Assembly (NCBI RefSeq): GCF_000142905.1
Contig: NW_013657666.1
Span: 214,937 to 278,936, forward strand
From: Thecamonas trahens ATCC 50062
Lineage: Eukaryota; Apusozoa; Apusomonadida; Apusomonadidae
Direction of reading: 5' to 3'
Length of the DNA stretch: 64,000 nucleotides
Within the stretch, counting starts at the first letter, position 1, and every line of letters starts with the position of its first letter. A program made the position numbers and the translations under genes. The notes below the pieces were generated by a model. The model was not told the DNA's origin, did no database searches, and saw only the letters and a list, made by a program, of their open reading frames with translations. Shown here piece by piece: positions 29,188 to 46,300 of this stretch.

Positions 29188-32100
29188 TTACTCGCGACCC
29201 ATGGCGCGACACTCGACCAATGCGTATGCTAGTCGCTCGCGGGCGACCTCGTAGCTGGACCAAGGCGGGAGGTAGAGCATGAACCAGCAGGTCGATGCTT
29301 GTGGCAAGACAGTGTCTGGCTCAGTACCTGGTGGGACCACAAGCCTACGTAGTGTCAGGTGCTTCTCCGCCATCTCGCACGGCGAGAGCCGCCTCCGGCC
29401 CCAGACAAACTGGACAAAAGCGGCGCGGAGGTCTGCGTCAAACGAAGTCAGCGCCTGCCAGGTGTACTCGACTTCGGGCGAGGTCTCGTCGAGCGGGGCG
29501 ACAACAAGTGCGGCCTCGCGCAGCTGCTCCAGATCGAGCTCGCGGTGGCCGGAGACTGCCAGCTCGAGCTCATCGGGCAGCATGATTCTGAGAACACTCG
29601 GCGGGACAATGGCTTCCAGTCCATCGCGCACCGCCGCCTCGGCTGCTGACGTTGCCGCCAGAAGTGCATTCGCAGCCGCGTCGGCGGCGCTGACATCGTC
29701 GCCATGGTTCGCCGCAAGCGACATCGCCACCAGGCTGTCTTGCGCCGCCAGCACCCCGACGCCGCCGGCCTCGCGCGAGTATGTCAAGGCACGCCACACC
29801 CGTAGCGGAAGGTCGAGTTCGAGAAGACCCGGCGATCGCACACAGTAGCCCATGAGCATGCCGAGCGCGCGCAGCATCTGCTTCTGCGACACACTCGGCT
29901 CACCCGAGACAAACACCCAGTCACTGCGGCTCTCGCCCACGTTGAGCGCCTGGTTCGGCGACGGCTCCAGAACAATGGCCCGGAGGCCTGTGGCAAAAAG
30001 CGAAAGAGCCTCACGGAACGGCCCGCCAGCGTCAGCAGCAGGGAGCCCCCGAAAGGCCACCTTCCACGGCCGCGACTGGGTCCGCAGCTCAGCCGCAGAT
30101 CGGGCCGTCACGTGCGCCGTGAGCTGCGACGCGACGAGCGCTGCAGCGTCACCGCCCCCACTCAGCCCGACATCGAGCTCGATGGTCTCGACCGGCGCCG
30201 GTGCACCCGTCTTGACCTCGCCCGCCGTCCGCGCCAGCTCTTCGTCGGCAAACACACGCCTCACCTGTGGATGCACCAGGCCACGCAGAGCGGAGACCAT
30301 GCTCCCAAGCGCGCTCGGTCTGGCGTCTAACGTGCTTAGCGAGAGCGCAGCCGAGACGCACCACTGCAGGCCAAAAGTGGCCGCGTCCGGCAAGGTCGCC
30401 TCCAGCCCACCCCGCATGCTACCGCGAAGCGCAAGCGTGACTGGTGCGTCCGCCATCGCAACAAGTAGCGAGCCACGGGTGGCAACCTTGACCACCGTGG
30501 AGCTGGTGAAGGAGACCACAGCCGTCGGTGGCAACCCGCTCAATACCGCGCTCGCAAACGCCTCGCTAGGGCTGGTTTGCTCATCGTGCTCTAGCACGTA
30601 CAGCTCGACAGACGCGGCCTCGCCGCCGCGCGGCGGTCCGCAGTACACCACCGACACCTCAGTGACCTCCTCGAGCTCTGGTGGGAGCGTCGCCACCAGC
30701 GATGCTGATGGGTCGACGAGTCCGTAGCTCACTGTGGCGCTGGCGCCCAGTCCGGTTACAGCCAGCGGTACCACGGCCTCAGCAGCTCCGCCAACCTCCC
30801 TCTCGCCCTCACCACCGTGGACCAAGGCGCTCACACGCGCCGCCCAATCCGTAAACGCGTCCTGTGGCTCTGCTTCGTCGTAGCCGTAAGCCATCAGCGT
30901 TTGTAGGGCCAACAGCGGGAACGCGACCTCGTTCGGCGAGCCAGAGCCGACAGCAGTCGTCCACAGTGCAGCCTCGGTGAAGATGCCAGCCTTTGACGGC
31001 TTGCCCATCAGCGGCGGAAGGTGGCCAGTCTGGTCGACATCCCATGGCGAGAGAGCTATGGCCTCGATCTCGCTGGCCAGCTCCTTCCAGCCCTGCGTGC
31101 GTTCGGGGAGGTGGTCACGTCGGCCGCCAGCGCACAAATGGCGCGGCCGGCGAGTGGCGCCAATCGGTACGCGACCGCCACGCTCGCCCACAGCCATCGC
31201 GAGACAGTTGCGGCAAGCTGCGGCTGCCTCGCCAGCTCGAAGCGGGTGGCTGCGCAGTCGAGCGCACCCAGGAGCAGGTGGAGCGACGGCTGCGAGAGCC
31301 ACGCGGCGTCGAGCGAGAGCTCGTCGGGGCGCAGTCCAACAGCACACACCGCTGTCTGAGCCGCGTCGTTCATCCGAAGCCACGGATCCGCATGTGGCAC
31401 TACAAAGCTCCCCATTGCGCCAGGCGTGCCCTCGAATCGGGCGTATGCCTCACGGGCTGACCGGCTCGCAAAGACCGCGCCCGCGACCACACCGGCACCG
31501 GGCTGATCGCGGAAAGTGATCAGCCAGCCAGCAACTTCGCCGTCGCGATGGGTGCTGGTGGACGCTAGCGAGGAGAGCGGGGTGCGAAGGACCGGGCTGG
31601 CGGACACCGAATGCTTCCAAACGTCCAGTGGAGTGAGCCGGCATGCGGTGCTGCCAGACTCCAGACTCACACTCACGCGGTGAGACTGGGAAGAGAGGCT
31701 CGCGACGAGTGCGTGTGCCACAAGGCGGCCGTTGTGCGCAACAGCGACTACGGTTGTGTCTGGCTGGTTGGCGATGCCGAGCTCGGTAAGGCTCTCAGCC
31801 CGGTGCACTACGCCGACGTGGACCACATCGTCGCAAGTCATCTCGACCACAAATGTGGGGTCTTGATCTGTCGCTGCCTGTGAGACCGCCCCGACATCGT
31901 GAGCGATGCCAATGGTAACCTGGTGGGTGCCATCGAGTACCTCAACGCGGCACGCATCACAGTCGGCGCCAAAGCCAATACTTGAAATTGCATTGCCGTG
32001 GCTACCGCCCGCAGGCAGCCACAGCGGCTCGCTGGTGGACACATCGGCTCCCGGTACTACCGTTGCGCCCGGCAATGATGATCGGCTGGCTCTGGGCGTC

Positions 32101-35100
32101 CGCACCGACGTGGCGGCGTCGAACCACGCCGCAGCGCGAGTCAGAGCGAGGTTGAGCAGAGAGCTGCGCAGGCGCGGCACATGTTCGGCAAGGCGCCCGA
32201 GCGCCGCAGTCATCGGTGGCAGCTCTCCGGCCCAAGAGTGCTGGCCCTCGACATCGGCTACTGCAAGCAGCAAGTCGAGTACAGGTACGACAAGATCATG
32301 CGCATCAGTGGTGGCGATAGCGCCTCTGGCGACCGCCGCCGCGAGCTCGTTGAGTGTCGACACTAGGCCTGTCCGAGCCCGCTGCACTCCGAGCGCAAAC
32401 CGCAGAACGGCAGCCGCACGCCCAGTGGCATCGAGACTCGCCATGGGTGCGTGGAGATCAGCAGTCGCATTGGCCGTCACATCGCGCAGCTGGCCATGGC
32501 TGTGATTCGAGGAGAGCGCCGCCAGCGAGTCATACTCGCGGCTAGAGAGCTCCGAAATCGCTTGTTCAGGAACGGCTCGTGGCTCAAGTACGGCCGGGAT
32601 GGAATGTTGGCCGGTGGCACTCAAGCCCGTGCTGAACGCGAGCAGTTGGGCATGGTCGGCTTTGGCAACCACAATGAGCGGCATGTCGCCTCCAAGCGCA
32701 TGGTGGGGCGAAGCGTCGGGAGAGCTGAGGATAAGGCCGAGAGGGCGGTGAGCGGCGGCGGCAGCTTGGACCGCCAGTTCGGCGATGGTGGCCTCATCGC
32801 TCGCTAGCGGGGCGAGCCAGAACGATGGCACACTGCAGTCTGTTGTCGCCGGCTCCTGGGCCATTGCCGCAACTGGAAGAAGCCAGACAGTCCGCTTGCT
32901 GACCAGCGCCTGCTGCAAGGTTGCGGTCGACGGGGAGCTTCCAAGTGACGCTGACGGATCGTCGGCAAGGAGTGAGCCTGTGATCTCACACGGCCCTGTA
33001 ATGAGTGAACCGACGTCCAAGATGACTCCGACGCCGTCGGCATCCACAGACGGGAGACCGTCAGGGCAGGCGGCGATGGCTGAGAGGAAGAACGTTCGCA
33101 GGCCGTCGTCGTCTGATCGCGATGAAGACGACTTGGTCGGAGGTGGGGTGGCAGTTGCCAGGATTGAAGCTCGTAGAAACGAGAGCACGTCGATCCGGCC
33201 CGAGTCTGGCCGACGGCATGCCGCAATGTAGCTCGCAAACAACGGCGACGAGACCGGAAGGCCAGCAGCCGCAAAGTCGGTGACATCCAGAAGCCCGTCG
33301 TTGTCTGTGTCCAGCTCGCGGAACCGGGCCCAACCGCGCTCGAGGTGGTCGCGAGTGAGTCCGGCGCTTCGGGCGTCAGCCTCGAGGCCAGCAACTTCGT
33401 TGGCGACAAAGCGCCGCGAGCCTAGCGAGATCTTGACTGAGAGCCCACCGGGAAGGTGTCGGGCAGTAGCTAGCTCGTCCAGCGCACCGACTAGCTCGCT
33501 GTGGGGCACTTCCCGGAGGAGCGGTGAGGGAAGGGCGGCCAGACGCGCGAGCTGCTCGATGGCCAGGGGGCTTGCGGCGACATGGCGGGGAACTAGCCAG
33601 GTGGTGACGGCGACCAGAGCTGCGACGCCGTCGGGGTCGCCTCCCACGACGAGCGGCGACAATGCTAACGCAGCGGCAAGCGCTGTCAGCAACTCGTGGT
33701 CAAGGCCGTCCAGTTGCGCAGGCCGGTGGGCCGATAGTACCGAGGTGAGCGCGTGCTGGACGTGGACAACGTCGCCGTCGTCAGTGAGCAGCGCAATCGT
33801 GTCGGTTCCCAGACTTGCAGTCGCGACAAAGCCAAGCGAGACGCCGTGGACAGCCACTCCGCGTATTTTGGTGGTTAGAGGAGAGCCCGGTGCTAGCAGT
33901 GCAGCGTCGCGGGGAGGTGGCGGCATGAGGCCCGTGAACACAGCACTGGCAGATGCTCCACCGAGTGCGCGCACGGCAGCAGCCGTAAAAGCGGTGCGAC
34001 TCTCGGGTGGTGCACTGGGCGAGATGCACCATTGAAAGGTCCGCAGCCGCGACGGGATCATTGGGGCCGACCATCGGGAGTCGTCAAATAGAGCGTCTGC
34101 GGCAAAAGAAACGAGGTTGGTGTCATGGAATGCAAGAGATAGCAGCGCGCTGACAATGACGTCGGCCTCTTCAGGCGCGACGTCGGTGGCGGCTGAGTCG
34201 AGCAACTCTCGGCTGGCCGCTGCCGGTAGAGCATCCAGTACGACACGGCGAGCGAGGGGGCTCGCAATTGCTATCAGGACCAGGCATGTGGCAGCGGTAA
34301 GGCCGCAGACGACATTGTCGACTAGTGTGGTGAGAGCGGGCGCCGACTCGCGGGCCAGCGCACGCAGCGTCGGCCAGAGCAGCACGTGAGTCAAACGCGG
34401 AGCAAGAGCGAGGCCCAGGAGCCAGTGGAGGAGCTCCGGTCCGAGCGGGTCGTGGCAGACGTCAACTAGATGGGCGACAAGGGAAGCGTCGACGTCACTG
34501 AGGCTGGAATCGAGTCGGACAACCAAAGCGTCAATGACAACTGCGGCCACGCAAGGAAGAGCACGGAGGAGCGGGCGAGCAAGCGAAAGCGGCAGCGAGT
34601 CGATTTCGGTAGCCAGCAACGGTGCGAGCTCGCAGCAGAAGTGGGCGTGGTCGGAGAGGACGGTGGCAGCGGCACGGAGGGTGTCGAGGTCTGCGTCGGA
34701 CGGATGTGGCCCAAGGCCGGCGACAACGTCAAGGAGGATCGTAGGGGAGACCGGGAGGTCAGGCGCTTGCCAGTGCTGGGGGACGAGGGTGCAGAGGGTA
34801 CGCGCGGCGTGACGGGTTGGTCGGTCAGCGTAGTGGATGGCGCGAACGAGATTGGCGACGCTGCGGGCAAAGGCCAACGAGGGGGAGGTCGGCCGGCCAG
34901 CGAGGTGCCAAGAGGCGTGGAGAGCGAGCGTGAGATGAGGTGAAGCAAGGATGATGGACGCCTGCGAGGCCGAGGCAAGCAGGGTGCGGAGTTCGGCAGC
35001 AAAGCCGTGTGGCAACAGCGGAATGTGGGTGGGGCTGGAGGCGACGCCAGCCCGCAGCGCCGGGACGGCAAGCATTGGCGCAAAAACAGTGCAGGCGTGC

Positions 35101-37113
35101 GAGAGAGCCGGCGATACAAGCAGGGCTGAGAGTGCAGTCGCGGTGTGGTTGATGACCGTCAACGCCATGTCAGGAAGAAGCGAGTCGTGCAGGAGAGAGG
35201 CAAATTCGAGAACGCGGCCGACGGCATCGAGGTCTGGCGACGTGAGGGCGCGAGGCAGGACGGCGAGCACAACCGCAGCAAAGGCCGGCGCAATTATACC
35301 AGAGCGCGGCAGTGCGGTGATAAGGATGCGGAGGACGGTGGCCGGTGTGAGGCTTTGAAGAGCCGACGACGTGGCGAGGAGCGCGCGGGCGCAGCCTGCG
35401 ACCATTGGTGGGAGAGGGGCAACAGATGATGCCGGCCCGACTGCAAGAGCGGCGAGCACTTTGCCGAGAGCAGCAGCCTGGTCGGCCGGCTCGGGTACGA
35501 GCGCGTGCCAGTTGGCGGCATAAAGTGCGGCAACCGGGCCCGGAAAGTGCGGTGCAAGAGTGACCAGGTGGCCGGCGAGTGCTGCAGTCGTCTCGGGATC
35601 GGCTAGCGGGAGCACGTGGTGCCAGACCAGCCAAAGCGGCGCCGGCGAGGGGAAGGTTGGGCGCAGAGCCGGCTTAGGACGTGAAGAAGGAAGGCGGCCC
35701 GGTCCGGTGAGGGTGGTGCGGCTGGAACGTGGGTGAGGAGCGCAGCAAGGCTTGCGATGGGTGTGTCTGCAGGCGCGGCGTAGTAGCTGGCAAACGGCGA
35801 CGGGGCGATGGCACTTTCAAAGAGGAAGGCGTCGAGAGCACGGTCATAGAAAAGCGGTGGTGGGGTGTGTGGTCCGAGTGCGTGGGGACGCCAAGCATGT
35901 CGCCGGACGCAGTGTCGAGCGCGAGAAGGTCACGGTGAGGAGGCGGAGTGAGAGCAAAGGCGAGCGCGGGGCTGGGCGAGTCGAGAAGAGACGAGCCCGG
36001 AGGAAGGGCGACGGCGGTGCGCGAGGTGAGAGAAGCAGTGGCGCGATCTGACAACGCATCGGCGATGGCAACGGTGTGAAGGACCGAAGAGGTGCCCCGC
36101 GCAAAGGTGGCGGTAGTGGCGACGAGGAGCGTTGGGGGAGCTTTCGGATGGACGAGGGCGGCGATGGTGAGTGCAGCATTGGGGCAAGGGATAAGCTCGG
36201 TGAGAAGGTGCGAGAGATGAGGTAGGTGCTCGGCAGGCGCACGAGGGTTAAGAACAAAGGCCAGCATGACCTCGGAGCCGCAAGCAACAATGAGTACAGT
36301 GTCATCGCACAAGACTGCTATCGACGACGGCGGATGGGCTTCGTCGGGGAGGTCAAGTTGTTGCGAGGTGAGCGTGACTGAAGATACCTTGCAGAGCGTG
36401 AGCAGCTCGCCGGAGGGGAGGAGGACAAAGTTGGCAGACGCGCCCGAGGCGAGCAGCGCCGACGACGAGGGACCCGGCAGTGTACACGCACCCGGAAGCG
36501 GGTAGCGTGGCAGGTAGGAGGTAGCAACAAGCTCACGAGAAGCGGTAGCGGCACCTGTGCGGACTGCATCTAGTTGGCTGTCTGAGAGCGCGGCCGGTGT
36601 GTCGAGGGCGAGCGAGATGGCGCAGAGCAGCGTGTCGGTCGAGGGGGCGGCGCGGGCCAGCGCGACAGCGGCATCGAGTGCAGCCGGGGACGGGTGGGCA
36701 ACAACAAGCGACGAGAGAACCGTGACGGCGTGAGCGGCCAGGCCATCGCGGACGAGGAGAACACCGGGCGGTAGAGCGGAGAGGGCGGCGGTAACAGAGG
36801 CGGCGGCTGCAGGCAGATGGTCGGGCGCCGCAGCATGGAGCAGCGGCAGCAGAGCGGCCAGAATGGCCGAGGCGGCACCGGCCGCCGGATCGCCCTCTGT
36901 CTCGCCATCCGCGCTGCCTGTGCCACCAGCACTTGGAGCGTGGGGAAGAGGATGCAGCAGTGGCGGCAGAGGGGGTGGCGGTGGTCGTAGGGTAAGAGGC
37001 CGCGAGTCGGGCGAGTCGTGGGCATGCAGGGTGTGAAGAATCGGCAGCGGTGAGCCTGTAGCGAGCCAGGGTGCGGCAGCTGCGGCCGCGCCAACCCGTG
37101 GAGGTAGGCGCAT
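29188..37113 (-). CDS. Giant HECT-domain E3 ubiquitin ligase with EF-hand (three apparent frame breaks)
   Basis: About 2640 residues on the minus strand from ATG 37113 (MRLPPRVG) to TAA-type stop at 29188. The C-terminal third is a HECT domain that ends LPQASTCWFMLYLPPWSSYE; the catalytic Cys codon is 29287-29289. Upstream are long helical repeats and an EF-hand loop DTDNDGLLDVTDF (near nt 33265-33325), plus beta-rich SPRY-like stretches. The frame must change three times, each equal to one lost base: AAAA/TTTT at 35850-35853, GGG or GGGG at 35649-35661, and GGGG at 31105-31108. On both sides of each site the sense is clearly better in the joined frame, e.g. FYDRALDAFLFES and ERTQGWKELASEIEA. 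HECTD4-like or ZZEF1-like large ligases are candidates. Role: ubiquitin transfer, possibly Ca2+-sensitive. Confidence 0.75.
31105..31108 (-). other. Apparent -1 frame change in the HECT ligase gene (site 3)
   Basis: The minus-strand frame reads ALAADVTTSP and then Arg-rich nonsense to a stop. Adding one C in this C4 run gives TTSPERTQGWKELASE and continues into the HECT region. Confidence 0.7.
35649..35661 (-). other. Apparent -1 frame change in the HECT ligase gene (site 2)
   Basis: Sense reading FLLHVLSRLCAQPSP runs into a stop (TAG) in its own frame. Adding one C in the C4 (35649-35652) or C3 (35659-35661) run continues as APLWLVWHHVLPLADPETT. Confidence 0.65.
35850..35853 (-). other. Apparent -1 frame change in the HECT ligase gene (site 1)
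   Basis: The N-terminal frame reads HTPHHRFSMTV and then loses sense. Adding one T in this T4 run (minus strand) gives HHRFFYDRALDAFLFES, which joins the next segment. Confidence 0.7.
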
Positions 37114-37316
37114 GTGGGAAGGGGGGGGGGGGGGAGGGGAGGTGGGGTGTGCGTGGTGGTGGGCCAATGGCCGTCACTCGTTCCTTCTCTTCCTTCGCAC
37201 GGTTTGGCTCCGCCGTGTCGCACAGCTCGCGGCTTGTTCGGCGAGCACAACACCAGCGTACGTGACGGCTAGAGATTTGGCTGCGGTCACGGCCACACCT
37301 CACTCACTAGCTTCTA
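37114..37316. other. Divergent promoter region (HECT ligase / PPCS)
   Basis: 203 bp between divergent start codons. A 14-base G run (37121-37134; C on the HECT sense strand) lies 7 nt upstream of the HECT start codon. No gene seen. Confidence 0.6.
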
Positions 37317-38270
37317 ATGGCGGCGATAGCAGATACCGCGGCGCCGGCAGAGTCGGCGGTGGCTTACTTTGAGGGAGAGGCGACGGCGCCAGAGTGGCTG
37401 GAGAAGGCGGCTGGACAGGTTGAGGCCTTTGTGGCGGCCAGCGATGAGGTCTTGACGGTGGTGGTCACCTCGGGCGGAACGATGGTGCCGCTGGAGCGGC
37501 GAACGGTGCGGTTTGTGGACAACTTCTCGACAGGCACTCGCGGCTCGCGATCGGCTGAGGCCTTTTTGGCTGCGGGCTATCGAGTTGTCTTCCTCCATCG
37601 TGCCGGCTCGAAGCGGCCGTACCTGTCGCAGATGAGCATGGAGGCTCTGTTTGATGCCGATGGCCCAGGCGCGCTGGTTGAGACCGGCGACGGCTCTCTG
37701 CTGGTGCCAAACGAGTCGCCAGTGGTGGCGTGTGTCCGAGCCCGCCGCGCCGCCAAGGCCAGCGGCATGCTGCTGGAGATTCCGTTTGTGACCGTCGAGG
37801 ACTACCTGTGGCTGCTGCGGCGGGTGGCGCAATGCGTGGAGAGCCTGGGCGCGCGGGCGATGATGTACCTAGCAGCGGCAGTGTCGGACTACTACGTGCC
37901 GACAGCCGCCATGCCTGAACACAAGATCCAGTCGTCAGCCGAGGCGCTGGTGCTGGAGCTCGAGCCGGTGCCCAAGATGCTCGGTGCGCTGCATGCGGAA
38001 TGGGCGCCGGCTGCACTGGTGGTCTCGTTCAAGCTGGAGACCGATGCGGCGCTGGTTGAGGCCAAGGCACGGCGCGCCATCGCCAAGTATGGCGTCAACC
38101 TGGTGGTGGCCAACCGGCTCGACAACCGCAACGAGCTCGTCCACGTCGTCCACGCCGACGCCAGCCGGCCCGTGGTCGACGTCTCCCCAGGTGCGCCTGG
38201 CGAACCGATCGAGATTCAGCTGGTGCAGACTCTCAAGGCCGAACACGAGGCGTTTGTCAGGAACTCGTAG
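37317..38270 (+). CDS. PPCS: Phosphopantothenate-cysteine ligase
   Basis: Joins 4'-phosphopantothenate and cysteine using ATP or CTP in coenzyme A synthesis, in the cytosol. The 317-residue length fits the eukaryotic monofunctional enzyme (about 310), not the bacterial CoaBC fusion. Diagnostic segments are VVTSGGTMVPLERRTVRFVDNFS with the G-T-R-G turn that follows, a GYRVVFLHRAGSKRPY strand, YLAAAVSDYYVP (substrate-binding), and SFKLETDAALVEAKARRAI with VVANRLDNR near the C-terminus. ATG 37317 is the first Met. Divergent from the HECT gene and followed by CDC48 on the same strand. Confidence 0.92.
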   Translation: MAAIADTAAPAESAVAYFEGEATAPEWLEKAAGQVEAFVAASDEVLTVVVTSGGTMVPLERRTVRFVDNFSTGTRGSRSAEAFLAAGYRVVFLHRAGSKRPYLSQMSMEALFDADGPGALVETGDGSLLVPNESPVVACVRARRAAKASGMLLEIPFVTVEDYLWLLRRVAQCVESLGARAMMYLAAAVSDYYVPTAAMPEHKIQSSAEALVLELEPVPKMLGALHAEWAPAALVVSFKLETDAALVEAKARRAIAKYGVNLVVANRLDNRNELVHVVHADASRPVVDVSPGAPGEPIEIQLVQTLKAEHEAFVRNS

Positions 38271-38497
38271 CTGGCTTCGGGGCGAGGAGCTGGATGAGCA
38301 CTCCATCTCATCGGATGCGAATAAGAGCCAACGGCCGGCTGTGCTAACTGCCGTCGGCAACTGCTGACATCAGGTAGCCACTAGGCGGTGCCACCTGGAA
38401 TGCGACTCGGCAGCCAGCGGCTCTGTCACGTCCTCACCTCAATCGCCAGCCACACCACCACGTCGTTGTCCACACTTCACTCGGACACCTCCAAAAG

Positions 38498-43042
<4,545 letters not shown>

Positions 43043-43232
43043 TCCGTTGCAGTAACACGCATACACACCACCTCGGCGCACCCGCACACCCGTCCTACAC
43101 CCTCTCATTTTCTTACATACATGGTACATCCTCTTTTTATCGTACTTTCGCACATGCCTCTTCCGTGCACGGCTGAACCCCCCGCATTTCGCCGCCAACC
43201 TCCTGCGGCTCCAAAACCAAAGTGGGTCAGTG

Positions 43233-43290
43233 CAGGTCGGTGAACCCCGGCACACGACCACCAGGTCGGTGAACCCCGGCACACGACCAC
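43233..43290 (+). repeat. 29-bp direct tandem duplication
   Basis: A 29-bp unit starting CAGGTCGGTGAACCCCGG occurs twice back to back in the 283-bp interval between CDC48 and the ABCA gene, 36 nt before the ABCA start codon. Confidence 0.9.
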
Positions 43291-43325
43291 CACGCGACTC
43301 GCTCTGCTGCTGCCACTCCACTGGC

Positions 43326-46300
43326 ATGTCATCGACAACATCATCCGCCAGCAGCAGAGATGCTCGCGGACCGGCCGCCCGCATTTGCTTTCAAACACTC
43401 ACCTTGCTCCGCAAGAACGGTCGGACGTACCTGCGCTCGCCGGGCTCTATCGCTACCTTTGTGGCTCTCCCGGCGGCGGTCCTGATCGTTCTCGGCCTAC
43501 TCGCCCTCATCTCGCAGTCCAACTCGGATCTGGCCACCGCCAACCGGACGCCGTCGCGGACTCTGGTCGGCGCCATCCCGGCTTGTACAGCCTCTGTGAC
43601 CGGCGCCCCTTGTAATCGATTCGCCTACAACTACGCCGGCGTTCCGGTCGTCGACCGCCTCATCGGAGCCATTCTCGGCGCGCAGGGCATTCCCGCCTCT
43701 GATGTCGTGGGGCTGGCCGGCGATGCCGACGCCGTCGAGGCATACATGCTCGCCAACTACAACACGACCCAGGCGGCGTACATCTTCGACTTTGACAACG
43801 TGACCCATGCCAACGCGCTCCCCACCACGGGGCCGTTCTACACCCTCATGGCCAATCTCTCCATCTACGAGGACGCATGCAGCGAGACCTCGGTCTCTGA
43901 TCGGTTCTACAACTGTCCGCAGCCGGCCTCGCACCTAGTCCTCCCCATGCAAAAGGCGCTGCATGAAGCTACAGTCGCCGAGCTCGGTCTTGCCGCGACG
44001 CCTGCCTCTTTTGACGTTGCCTACGTCCAGTTTGCGCACCCGGTCATCATCGAGTCAGACCTTCGCGCCTCGGCTGTGGTGCTGTTCCTCGTCATCGCCG
44101 CCTGCATCCCGCTTGTTATGATCACCAACGCGCTTGTTGGCGAGAAAGAAGCCAGGCTGAAGCACATGCTGGACGTCGTCGGCGTCTCGAGCCTCGCCCA
44201 GTTTGTCTCGTGGTGGATGACTCTGACGCTGCTCACCTTGCTCTCAGTCGTTGTCCTCATGATTGCACTCGCCGTCTTCCAGTTCCCCATCGTCGTTCGC
44301 AACGATCCCGCCCTCCTCTTTGTCCTTCTCCTCATTCACGCTTTTGCCCTCGTCTCCACCGGCTTTGCACTCGCCGCCCCGTTCAACGCGGTCAAGCCGG
44401 CGCGGACAGTTGGCCAGATCTACATTGCGCTCTTTGCCATCTCGGCCTCGGCCATCGCGCTTGTTCTCGAGCTCGACAATGACGTCGCAAAGCAGTGGCG
44501 CCCCATCCTCAACTTTGTCCCGCCGGCCATGCTCGCCAAAGGCATCAACGACCTCGCGACCGCCGCCATGCAGCGCTCAACCACCTCGGGCCTCTCGTGG
44601 GCTGATCGCACCTCCAACGCCACGTACTACCCGCTTGCAGACGTCTACGGCTGGCTCGTCCTCGACACCTTCCTCTACCTCATCCTCGCCTGGTTCCTCG
44701 CCAACGTTACGCCTGACGTCATCGGCGCACGCCGCCCGCCCTGGTTCTTCCTCACCCGCGAGTACTGGGGCTGTGGCGCGTCCACGCGCGTCGACAGCCG
44801 CAGCCTCGAGCCGCCGTCGCTCGACTCGGACGCCGACTCGGACGTCGAGCGGCTTGCCGGTACCATCGTTCATGAGCCCGCGCCCGGATCGCTCCACGCC
44901 ATCGGCATCTCCCGAGTCTTCCGCTCGATGTACGAGACCCTCACCTGCGCTTCTGGCTTCACCGCCGTCCACTCGGTCTCGCTCGAACTTCGGCCGAACC
45001 GTTGTTTTGCCCTCCTCGGGCCCAACGGATCCGGCAAGTCGACAACCATCAACATGCTCACTGGCGCCCTGGCCGCAACATCGGGCATCGTTGCCCTCGA
45101 CGGCGTCGTTCTCTCGGAAGCCTCGCTCGTTTCCATCCGGCGCGCCCTCGGCGTCGCCCCGCAGTTTGACGTCGTGTGGGACCATCTCTCGGCCGCCGAA
45201 AACGTAGCCTTCTTTGCCCGCCTCAAGGGCGTACCCGAGTCAGCCGTCGCCGACGAGGTTGAGGAACGGTTGACCGAGGTCGAGCTTTGGGATCACGCTA
45301 GCAGGCCCGTCGGTGGCTTTTCCGGCGGCATGCGCCGTCGCCTCTCGGTGGCTATGGCCCTCACCGGCTCGCCGCAAGTTGTGCTTCTCGACGAGCCATC
45401 GTCAGGTCTCGATCCGGTCTCGCGCCGAAAGCTCTGGGATGTCATCCAGCGCGCCTCGCTTGTCCCTGGCCGCATCGTCCTCCTCACCACCCACTCGATG
45501 GAAGAGGCCGACGTGCTCGCCGACGACGTCGCCATTCTCGTCAACGGCCACCTCCGGGCCCTCGGCTCGCCGCTCCATCTCAAAACCAAGTTTGGTGAGG
45601 GCTATCGCGTCAAAATCGCTTGCCGCTCCAGCGACCGTGCCACGCTCCTTGCTGACCTCACCGCGGCGTGGCCCAAGTTTGTTCCACGCGCTGATGGCGA
45701 CCAGAACATCATTCTGGTTGTCTCGGCCCGCGCACGCGGCAAGCTCCTCCGTTTGCTCGAAGATCTCGAAGCCCGCGACGAGGTCCACGACGTGGCGCTC
45801 TCGCTCACCACTCTCGATGACGTCTTTCTCGACATTGCTGGCAAGTACCTCGATCCCGACCAGCTCCCCGACGCCACGCCGCTCGATGCCATGTCGGACG
45901 CTTCTGGTACCGAGTCGAGTGGCAATGAGTCGAGCACCGGCTCACGCTCCAAGTCGTCTTCTCGCTCGCTTTCGAGGCGCAAGACCGGTTCGGTTGCCAA
46001 CCAGGCCGTGGCGCTAGGGGCCAAGACCTGGCACCTCATGCGGCGGCAGCGATCACAGCTCTGCTGCCAGATCCTCTTCCCAGCCGTCATCCTTGGCATT
46101 CTTGTTCTCATTCAGGTCCTCCTTGTCTCGTCGTCCGACTCGCTCTCTGATGTCGACCTCGATCCAAAGCCGTTCTCGCCCGCCAATCTCTTTACCGTCC
46201 TCGCCAGTCCCGGCACCTGGCCGCATAGGCTCGGCACCGTCTTTGCTCCCACCACAAGCTACGGGTCGAGAGTAGCGCGCTCGATGCAAGGCATCGCAGC

